This document shows positions 14,108 to 19,239 of a stretch of 19,239 nt of DNA, one piece after another. The position numbers and the translations under genes were made by a program. The notes below the pieces were generated by a model. It saw only the letters and a list, made by a program, of their open reading frames with translations, was not told the origin of the DNA and ran no database searches. This DNA is from Pseudomonadota bacterium (GTDB taxonomy: Bacteria > Chloroflexota > Ktedonobacteria > Ktedonobacterales > JACDGC01): positions 1 through 19,239 of the forward strand of contig JAJPKG010000268.1 in assembly GCA_021323815.1 (NCBI GenBank), read 5' to 3'. Positions within the stretch are counted from its first letter, which is position 1; every line of letters starts with the position of its first letter.

Positions 14108-14674
14108 TTACTTGCTATTCGCTGCCACTTCCTCGTAACTATTCATCAGCAGTGGCGGCGGTGGTGGCGCTTCCAGAGCGGAAGCCATCAGGGTCTGCTC
14201 GATCTGCTGCCAGATGCCCTGACTGCGCCAGCGCAACAGCCTGCGCCAGCAGGTGACATAGCTGCCATAGCGCTTGGGCATCTTATTCCAGGCGCAGTCG
14301 TGCCCCAGCACATAGAGGATGCCGTTGATGACGCGGCGCGGTTCCACCATCGGGCGGCCATAGCGCTTCTTGCTGCGCAGCAGCGGAACGATGCGCTCCC
14401 ACTGCTCGTCGGTCAGGTCGGTGTCGGCGCGACCACCCTTCTCATTCTCATCGGCCATCACCCGCCCGTCGGGACCATGCGCCGATTGTTTCAAATCGTT
14501 CAACTTCTGTGTATAGATGAAAAACTGCTGTGCGTGAAAGCGGCACTGCTCCTCGCAGTGTGCGATCTCTTCCTCGCGCGTTTTCTCTCCAGCGTTCCGC
14601 ATTCTATCCCCCAACACTGCATTCCAGCACTGAAAAAACGCCGTCGGATCGGGCGGCGAATGTTCATCGCCCAC
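14108..14674 (-). CDS. Stand-alone DUF4096 protein, IS5-type transposase N-terminal fragment
   Basis: A 188-residue product. Residues 87-162 match the DUF4096 domain at the start of IS5-group transposases: LTDEQWERIVPLL, RYGRP, RRVINGILYVLGHDCAWNKMP and CWRRLLRWRSQGIWQQI. This is a DNA-binding module. The DDE catalytic domain that normally follows is absent: the chain goes into a proline run (170-174) and stops, and no remnant was found in any frame downstream as far as the pseudokinase gene. No terminal inverted repeats were found. The first 70 residues, with a helical RxxEEEIAHCEEQCRFHAQQFF stretch, are not a usual IS5 leader. GTG 14674 is uncertain; ATG 14458 (MADENEKG) would leave the domain intact. 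It follows the phosphoesterase gene by 34 nt and may be read from its promoter. It is either a transposase relic or a co-opted DNA-binding protein. Confidence 0.7.
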   Translation of the reverse strand: MGDEHSPPDPTAFFQCWNAVLGDRMRNAGEKTREEEIAHCEEQCRFHAQQFFIYTQKLNDLKQSAHGPDGRVMADENEKGGRADTDLTDEQWERIVPLLRSKKRYGRPMVEPRRVINGILYVLGHDCAWNKMPKRYGSYVTCWRRLLRWRSQGIWQQIEQTLMASALEAPPPPPLLMNSYEEVAANSK

Positions 14675-14708
14675 CCGCTATGAGCATGCCAACCTGGGCA
14701 ATCGAACG

Positions 14709-15566
14709 TTACAGATAGCGCCATGTGTGCGCGGTGTATTCGCGATACCAGGGAGCATCGATCACCTCCAATCGGTGGCGCGTGCGGTCTTCCCACCGCA
14801 ACAGCGCCATCGCGCCTGCTTTGACCGTCTGGCTGGGGCCGTCCCATTCCAGATCGGCCAGCTTACAAAACCGCGTCGTCCCGTTCGTGTCAATGCCTTC
14901 TTTACAGGGGCCGCCGATATGTCCGTAAATGTGATAGACCGGCGCGCTCTGGTCCAGGATCTCGCGCATCAGCGGAATCCCGCCCGTTCCTCTGGGCGGC
15001 GCGTCATGGGTCAGCAGCACATCACACGGCACGCCGACCAGCTTGCGGAGCTTTTGCTCCTCATAGGGTTGAACGTAGGAATCTTTCATTTGGCGGGGCT
15101 GACCGGTCGTCGGACCGATGCGCCCGATGCCCAAAACACTGATGGCGCTGCCGTCAGCGCCGCTAAAACTCCACAGCTCGCCGCTTTTCAAGCACCAGAG
15201 CCGCTGATAGACATCCACCGGGAATGTGGGTTCCCGCGCCTGGCGTTCTAATTCGTCCAGCCAGGCGTGATCCTCGTGATTGCCACGAACGAAAACGAGC
15301 TTGCACGTCAACGCTGCCAGCGTATCCCGCACATGGGGATCGCCGGACTGCACTACGAAGTCTTGCATGAAACCCAGCTCGGTCGGGTCGTGTTCCGCAA
15401 ACCTCGCTGTTGCCTTGTCTAAGCGGTCGCGAGCCGGAAAAATGCCCATGTCGCCGGCCTGAAGAATCAGGTCGATGTGCTCGCCCGTCTCGCGCTGCCA
15501 GCGCGCGCATAGCTTCAATGCCAGCAAGATGCGCCCATGCACGTCGGCAAACACAGCGATATTCAT
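14709..15566 (-). CDS. Calcineurin-like metallophosphoesterase
   Basis: A cytoplasmic protein of 285 residues with the metal-binding motifs in order: FADVHG (D8, H10), LQAGDMG (G38, D39), GNHED (95-99), LLTHDAPP (H187) and YGHIGG (H216). The usual ending of this last motif, GHxH, is GHIG here, so one histidine that often binds metal or substrate is missing, as in some family branches. The substrate (protein phosphate, nucleotide or nucleic acid) cannot be told. ATG 15566 is chosen over 15590 because a perfect TATAAT at 15596-15601 would start the RNA near 15589, too late for the longer form, and because the GGGAAGG ribosome-binding site at 15577-15583 serves the shorter one. It is probably transcribed alone or with the DUF4096 gene. 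Confidence 0.87.
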   Translation of the reverse strand: MNIAVFADVHGRILLALKLCARWQRETGEHIDLILQAGDMGIFPARDRLDKATARFAEHDPTELGFMQDFVVQSGDPHVRDTLAALTCKLVFVRGNHEDHAWLDELERQAREPTFPVDVYQRLWCLKSGELWSFSGADGSAISVLGIGRIGPTTGQPRQMKDSYVQPYEEQKLRKLVGVPCDVLLTHDAPPRGTGGIPLMREILDQSAPVYHIYGHIGGPCKEGIDTNGTTRFCKLADLEWDGPSQTVKAGAMALLRWEDRTRHRLEVIDAPWYREYTAHTWRYL

Positions 15567-15595
15567 GCGACTTTTACCTTCCCTAGCCATCTCTC

Positions 15596-15601
15596 ATTAT
15601 A
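15596..15601 (-). promoter_or_regulatory. -10 box of the metallophosphoesterase gene
   Basis: A perfect TATAAT on the minus strand, within A/T-rich DNA (15596-15672) that stands out from the GC-rich surroundings. A weak -35 (TTGTGT) lies 16 nt upstream. RNA start is predicted near 15589, about 23 nt before the ATG. Confidence 0.6.
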
Positions 15602-15672
15602 AAACTGTTTTTGCCAAACACAAGTGCAATTTCCGTTTTATGTCGAGTAGTTTTGAAATAACGATATGAAAT

Positions 15673-15700
15673 GGCTGGTAAGAACGGCGTCTTACCAGCC
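15673..15700 (-). terminator. Hairpin terminator of the gamma-glutamyltransferase-like gene
   Basis: GGCTGGTAAGA (15673-15683) and TCTTACCAGCC (15690-15700) form a perfect 11-bp stem with loop ACGGCG. On the minus strand it is followed by a moderately T-rich stretch (ATTTCATATCGTTATTTC). The stem includes the stop codon of the gene (15692-15694). Confidence 0.6.
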
Positions 15701-17290
15701 AGCGGCGCATCCTTCAGCGCGGGGATCTGATCCGCCCTGCATAACGCCGGTCGCGGGATCAAAGATGATGCCCTGCGCGTAGCCCATCAGCGCGTCCCAC
15801 GGCCCGGTCAGCGCAATGGCGTGGCCCAGGGTGCGCAGCGCGTCGATGGTGGCGGCGGGGAAGCGATCTTCCATCCGCACGACCTCGCCCTCAGGCGATG
15901 CGCCATGCACCCAGCGCGGCAACTCAATGGCCGCCTGCATATTCAGGCCAAAACGCGCGACAGCGGTGTAGACCTGGGCATGGGTCTGCGGCTGGCCGTC
16001 GCCGCCCATCGTGCCGAAGACCATAACCGGCTTCCCCTCGCGCAGCGCCATCGAGGGGATCAGCGTGTGCAGGGTGCGCTTGCCGCCCGCCAGCGCGTTC
16101 GCCCGCGACGGATCGAGCGAGAAATAGGCCCCCCGGTTTTGCAGCACAATGCCGGTGTCTTCGACCACCACGCCGCTGCCGAAGCCCATGTAATTGCTCT
16201 GGATCAATGAAACCGCGTTGCCCGCGCCATCCGCCGCGCAGAGATAGATGGTGTCGCCGGTGAAACCGCCCGGCGCAACAGCAGGTTGCGCGCGAGCGGG
16301 ATCAATGAGCGCGCGGCGGGCGGCGAGATAGTCCGGCGCAATCAACGCGTGCGGATCGACAGTCATGTGTGCGGGATCGGTCACATAAGCGTCGCGGTCG
16401 GCGAAGGCCAGCTTTTTCGCTTCGATGGCGGCATGCACCGTTGCCGGTGCCAGCGGCCCATCGCCCAGTGGCAGGCCATCCAGCATCCCCAGCATTTGCA
16501 GCGCGGTCACGCCTTGCGTGTTGGGGGGCAACTCACAGATATCCAGCCCGGCGAAGCGCGCGCTGAGGGGGGCGACCCAGTCGCCATGATGTGCCGCCAG
16601 ATCGTCCAGGGTGATCAGCCCGCCGACGCGGGCGAAAAAGTCCGCCATTGCCCGCGCGACCTCACCGCGATACACCGTTGCCGCGCCCTCTGCCGCAATG
16701 GCGCGATAGGTGCGGGCGAGCGAGGGGAAGCGCATGATTGCCCCTTCCGGCGGCACCACGCCTTCCGGCAAGAAATGCGCTCGCCATGAAGCATGCGGGA
16801 TGTCGCTGGCGGCCATGCGTGCCAGGGCGCTGTGCAAGCCCGGCCCAATGGCGAAGCCTTCCTCGGCATAGCTGATGGCCGGTTGCAGCGCCGCTGCCAG
16901 CCCCAGCTTGCCGAACCGTTGTGCCGCCATCTCCCAGCCATCCGCGCAGCCCGGCACCGTCACGCTGTGGATGCCATAGGTCGGCATGGTGGTGAAGCCG
17001 AGATCCTGGTATGCCTGAATGCTTGCCGCTTGCGCGGAGCGCCCGCTGCCGTTCAGCCCGTGCAGTTCGCCGCGCTGAGCGTCATAGATGATCATGAAGA
17101 CATCGCCGCCCAGCCCGCAGACGAATGGATAGACCACCTGCAACATGGCGCTGGCCGCGATGGCGGCATCCACCGCGTTGCCGCCCGCCTTCAACAGATC
17201 GAGGCCGGCCTCTGCCGCAAGATAGTGAGGGGCGCAGACCATGCCCCGTCGCGCAAGTGTGGCCGGTCGCCCCTGAGGATATGCGCTCAT
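15692..17290 (-). CDS. Gamma-glutamyltransferase family Ntn-hydrolase (YwrD/HpxW-like, possible oxamate amidohydrolase)
   Basis: A 532-residue proenzyme of the GGT fold. It shows AGGNAVDAAIAASAMLQVVYPFVCGLGGD near the N terminus (35-63) and the self-cleavage site GDTIYL with T347 as the likely nucleophile exposed after cleavage. Then come GNAVSLIQSNYMGFGSGVVVEDTG, LQNRGAYF, GGKRTLHTLIPS (402-413) and TMGGDGQPQTH (427-437). Cleavage would give subunits of about 346 and 186 residues. There is no signal peptide, so it should act in the cytoplasm, unlike exported glutathione-cleaving GGT. The QNRGAYF and GGDGQPQ motifs recall the YwrD/HpxW branch; HpxW hydrolyses oxamate in purine breakdown. A molybdenum hydroxylase gene lies close by, which is suggestive only. 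ATG 17290 has GGAGG 12 nt before it, somewhat far. A longer open frame to 17419 crosses a terminator and is not used. Confidence 0.85.
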   Translation of the reverse strand: MSAYPQGRPATLARRGMVCAPHYLAAEAGLDLLKAGGNAVDAAIAASAMLQVVYPFVCGLGGDVFMIIYDAQRGELHGLNGSGRSAQAASIQAYQDLGFTTMPTYGIHSVTVPGCADGWEMAAQRFGKLGLAAALQPAISYAEEGFAIGPGLHSALARMAASDIPHASWRAHFLPEGVVPPEGAIMRFPSLARTYRAIAAEGAATVYRGEVARAMADFFARVGGLITLDDLAAHHGDWVAPLSARFAGLDICELPPNTQGVTALQMLGMLDGLPLGDGPLAPATVHAAIEAKKLAFADRDAYVTDPAHMTVDPHALIAPDYLAARRALIDPARAQPAVAPGGFTGDTIYLCAADGAGNAVSLIQSNYMGFGSGVVVEDTGIVLQNRGAYFSLDPSRANALAGGKRTLHTLIPSMALREGKPVMVFGTMGGDGQPQTHAQVYTAVARFGLNMQAAIELPRWVHGASPEGEVVRMEDRFPAATIDALRTLGHAIALTGPWDALMGYAQGIIFDPATGVMQGGSDPRAEGCAAGW

Positions 17291-17368
17291 GCCGCGTGCT
17301 TGCCTCCCGCGTGAGTGATGTGCTGCTCGTGTTATGCAGTCTATCACCTGGTGAAGCACAAGCGCCTC

Positions 17369-17410
17369 GAAAAACAAGCAAAGCGAGCAGGCATGAATAT
17401 GCCCGCTCGC
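17369..17410 (-). terminator. Intrinsic terminator of the Gly-Tyr-rich protein gene
   Basis: GCGAGCAGGCAT (17383-17394) and ATGCCCGCTCGC (17399-17410) pair at 11 of 12 positions over loop GAAT. On the minus strand the stem is followed directly by TTTGCTTGTTTTT. It lies 36 nt after the stop of the gene, which it matches well, and isolates it from the GGT-like gene. Confidence 0.78.
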
Positions 17411-17446
17411 TCGAAACATGCTGCTCGCTGATGCGTTCAGCTGCGA

Positions 17447-17836
17447 CTACCAGCCACCACCATAGCCATAGTTGCCATAGCCATAGTTGCCATAACCACC
17501 GTAGCCGTAGCTACCGTAGCCGTAGTTGTCATAGCAGCAATAGCAATAACAGCAGTTGCCATAGCCATAGCCGCCGTAGCCATAGCCACCGTAGCCGTAA
17601 CCATAGCCATAGCCGCAGTCGTCATAGCAGCGATGGCGATGGCGGCGATACCAGTTGGCATGGCTGTCGCTCTTGACGGTATGTGTCACGGCCTGATGCG
17701 AGGTCGCTATCTGCGACGTTACGGCCTGGTTGGTCATCGCGTGCGCCGATGCTGGTTGCGCGCTGACGGCGAAGGCCGCGAGCAGCGCGAACACAGCGAC
17801 GATGACGAAACGCCCTGCTTTCTGCTTGAGAGTCAT
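17447..17836 (-). CDS. Secreted Gly/Tyr-rich, Cys-containing repeat protein of unknown function
   Basis: A 129-residue precursor. It has a basic start (MTLKQKAGR), a hydrophobic core at 10-24 and a likely signal-peptidase site after ASA (29-31). The mature part begins with a Thr/Gln/His-rich stretch, then a basic cluster RRHRHR (64-69), then residues 75-129 made almost only of Gly and Tyr in GYGYGGYG-type units. The repeat is broken by a cysteine cluster CCYCYCC (95-101); with C70 and C74 there are seven cysteines. The composition recalls structural glycine-tyrosine proteins and could favour self-assembly, surface coating or metal binding; this is inference, as I know no family. ATG 17836 is chosen because GGAGGAG lies 6 nt upstream. 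It has its own terminator, and a structured leader precedes it. Confidence 0.8.
   Translation of the reverse strand: MTLKQKAGRFVIVAVFALLAAFAVSAQPASAHAMTNQAVTSQIATSHQAVTHTVKSDSHANWYRRHRHRCYDDCGYGYGYGYGGYGYGGYGYGNCCYCYCCYDNYGYGSYGYGGYGNYGYGNYGYGGGW
17450..17614. repeat. Tandem GGN-TAN codon repeat encoding the Gly-Tyr region
   Basis: On the plus strand the tract is built of CCATAG and CCGTAG units with short breaks, the reverse of TAY-GGN codons. It codes for residues 75-129 of the secreted protein. Such arrays change length easily by replication slippage in multiples of 6 or 9 nt, so unit number may vary between strains. Confidence 0.8.
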
Positions 17837-17873
17837 AACAAGCTCCTCCATGAAATTCAGGAACACGTGGAAT

Positions 17874-17954
17874 CCGGCAAACACGGTTGAGCTTGCCGGT
17901 GTCCTGCCGATCAGGACCCTCACAACTAATACCGTCAAATGGAGCGCGCAACAA
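17874..17954 (-). promoter_or_regulatory. Promoter candidate and two-hairpin leader of the Gly-Tyr-rich protein gene
   Basis: On the minus strand TTGTTG (17949-17954) and TATTAG (17926-17931) are 17 nt apart, a moderate sigma70-type match. The leader of about 80 nt then holds two perfect inverted repeats back to back: GTCCTG/CAGGAC (17901-17917, 5-nt loop) and CCGGCAA/TTGCCGG (17874-17899, 12-nt loop). These lie 38 nt or more before the ATG. They could stabilise the RNA or regulate it; no known riboswitch was recognised. Confidence 0.45.
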
Positions 17955-18085
17955 GCTCAGCCATAGCTGTTTCAAATCTCACTCACATCAGTGCTCGCCT
18001 GCTATGAGCATACTACACATAATGAATGGTAAATATGTACGGTTGAGGAACATCCATTTGAATAGACAGCTTATCCGCCCTTTTG

Positions 18086-18154
18086 AAAAAGGTAGCCGCC
18101 GCAAGCGACGGCTTGTTCCTTATAGCGCCTGGCGGCTTGCCCAGGTGGCAAGCC
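18086..18154 (-). terminator. Tandem hairpins after the molybdenum hydroxylase gene, terminator
   Basis: On the minus strand, after the stop at 18165, there is first a perfect 8-bp stem, GGCTTGCC (18134-18141) with GGCAAGCC (18147-18154). Next comes AGCCGCCGC (18094-18102) with GCGACGGCT (18105-18113), 8 of 9 pairs over an AA centre, followed by ACC and TTTTT (18086-18090). The second stem plus T-run is the likely intrinsic terminator. The 328-bp gap at 17837-18164 contains nothing else beyond the leader of the next gene. Confidence 0.55.
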
Positions 18155-18164
18155 ACGCTCCCCC

Positions 18165-19239
18165 TCATGAGCGCGCCACTGCGTTGAGCGCGGGCAGCAC
18201 ATACTGCGGGCGGAAAGGCAGCCGGCGCAGGCGCGCGCCCGTCGCGTTGAAGATGGCGTTGCCGATGGCGGGCGCGACGCCGGTGATGCCCACCTCGCCC
18301 ACGCTCTTGATGCCCAACGGCCCGGCTTTATCATCCGGCGCGTCAAGCCAGGCGACCTGGATCTGGTTGGCATCCAGTGACGTGGGGATGAGATAGTCAG
18401 CTAAATTGCGCGTCAGCACGCGGCCCCGGCGCTCATCCACTTGCGTCTCTTCCAGCAGCGCGTTCGAGATGCCCTGGATGATGCCGCCATAGAGCTGGCT
18501 GCGATAGGTGGTGGCGTTGAGCACCTGCCCGCTGTCATGCACGGCCACGAAGCGCGTCACCGTCACATAGCCCGTCTCCACGTCCACTTCCACCTCGGCG
18601 AAGTGCGCCCCGAAGTTGCCGCCGATGAATTCCTCCCCGCCGGGATCATACACCCCCTGACCGGCGATCTCGCCCTCGGTCGCGGCGACGATCTCCGCGA
18701 AACTGAGCGCGCGCGCGGGATCGCTGAGGCGATACACCCGGCTGCCGTTCGTGGCGAGATCATCCGCCTGCATGCCGGCGAAAGGCCCGCCGGGCAGTGC
18801 CAGCGCGGCATCGATGAGCTTGCGGCGCGCGTCCTGGGCGGCGGCATAGACGGCGGGGGCGACGCTGGGAACCGTCATGCTGCCGCCGGCAATGGGGGCC
18901 GGTGGCAAATTGGTATCGCCCAACAGCATGTCGATGTCGCCCAGGTCCGCGCCCAGCCCGTCGGCAGCGACCTGCGCCATCACCGTATACGTGCCGGTGC
19001 CGAGATCGACCGCGCTGGTTTTCACCGTCGCCCGGCCATCCGCGCTGATGCTGACGGCAGCTTCGGCCCGCATGCGCCAGAGGGGATAATATGCCGCCGC
19101 GACACCGATGCCGCGCCAGCGTGGGCCATCGCGCAGGCTGCCGGGGGGCGCGGCGCGATGTTGCCAGCCAATCATCTCGGCTCCGCGCTCCATCAGTTCG
19201 ATCATCGTGTTGCGGCTGAACGGCTTGCCAAAGGATGCA
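18165..19239 (-). CDS. Xanthine dehydrogenase family molybdenum-cofactor-binding subunit, C-terminal part (5' truncated by window)
   Basis: The frame is open to the window edge and gives the last 357 residues of a large molybdopterin subunit (family length about 700-780). Visible features are DLGTGTYTVMAQVAADGLG, the cofactor-binding GGSMTVPSVAPAVYAAA stretch, GAHFAEVEVDVETGYVTVTRFVAVHDSGQVLN, SQLYGGIIQGISNALLEE, and GPLGIKSVGEVGITG with the catalytic glutamate (GAG at 18294-18296, minus strand). The chain ends with ATGARLRRLPFRPQ. The details are closer to the PaoC/YagR aldehyde oxidoreductase type than to classic purine XdhB, so aldehyde or aromatic substrates are as likely as purines. The FAD and 2Fe-2S subunit genes would be expected upstream, beyond the window. 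A tandem-hairpin terminator follows, so it is the last gene of its unit. Confidence 0.92.
   Translation of the reverse strand, partial: ASFGKPFSRNTMIELMERGAEMIGWQHRAAPPGSLRDGPRWRGIGVAAAYYPLWRMRAEAAVSISADGRATVKTSAVDLGTGTYTVMAQVAADGLGADLGDIDMLLGDTNLPPAPIAGGSMTVPSVAPAVYAAAQDARRKLIDAALALPGGPFAGMQADDLATNGSRVYRLSDPARALSFAEIVAATEGEIAGQGVYDPGGEEFIGGNFGAHFAEVEVDVETGYVTVTRFVAVHDSGQVLNATTYRSQLYGGIIQGISNALLEETQVDERRGRVLTRNLADYLIPTSLDANQIQVAWLDAPDDKAGPLGIKSVGEVGITGVAPAIGNAIFNATGARLRRLPFRPQYVLPALNAVARS

Noticed and set aside
17291..17419. The longer start of the GGT-like protein at 17419
   Set aside because: The extension runs through the terminator of the neighbouring gene and has no family similarity.
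17450..17614. A CRISPR-like array
   Set aside because: The repetition is 6-9 nt codon repetition encoding Gly-Tyr, without spacers of constant length.
14679..18012. The shared word GCTATGAGCAT at about 14677 and 18001
   Set aside because: Eleven bases in two unrelated contexts, with no extension on either side. It is too short to call an element end.

Overview
The window is a GC-rich bacterial chromosome segment (well above 60% GC by eye) with compact genes on both strands. It most resembles the Chloroflexota. The reasons are a Ser/Thr-kinase-like protein fused to a DUF4388/PATAN domain, single-pass proteins with low-complexity cytoplasmic tails, a DUF4096 transposase fragment, and several short GC-rich palindromes of a type I associate with that phylum. 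No rRNA or marker tree backs this, so the phylum is an inference of moderate confidence. No tRNA, rRNA or CRISPR array was seen.

Layout. (i) 1-4305, plus strand: the end of a branched-chain amino acid type substrate-binding protein, then livH, livM, livG and livF, a complete ABC importer core. A structured 154-bp gap separates the binding protein from livH, as expected where expression of the two parts is set differently. (ii) 4306-8752, plus strand: a hairpin-rich spacer, a 1280-residue SMC with an unusual insertion in its hinge, and csaA, whose start overlaps the smc stop. (iii) 8757-9608, minus strand: one chain joining an MntA-like nucleotidyltransferase to a HepT-like HEPN domain that has lost its RNase motif. 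(iv) 9895-12296: two convergent single-pass membrane proteins with large outside domains, separated by a long imperfect palindrome. (v) 12601-13888, plus strand: a pseudokinase-PATAN gene behind a good sigma70-type promoter. (vi) 14108-19239, all minus strand: a partial aldehyde oxidoreductase/xanthine dehydrogenase family molybdenum subunit, a secreted Gly/Tyr/Cys repeat protein, a cytoplasmic gamma-glutamyltransferase-like amidohydrolase, a metallophosphoesterase and a lone DUF4096 protein. Most of these have their own promoter or terminator, so this strand is a series of separate units and not one operon.

Most worth a second look: the degenerate MntA-HepT fusion, the kinase with HRN in place of HRD joined to PATAN, the low-GC palindrome-bearing insertion in the SMC hinge, and the Gly-Tyr-Cys secreted repeat protein with a structured leader. 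None of these is proven novel; each rests on motifs read by eye.
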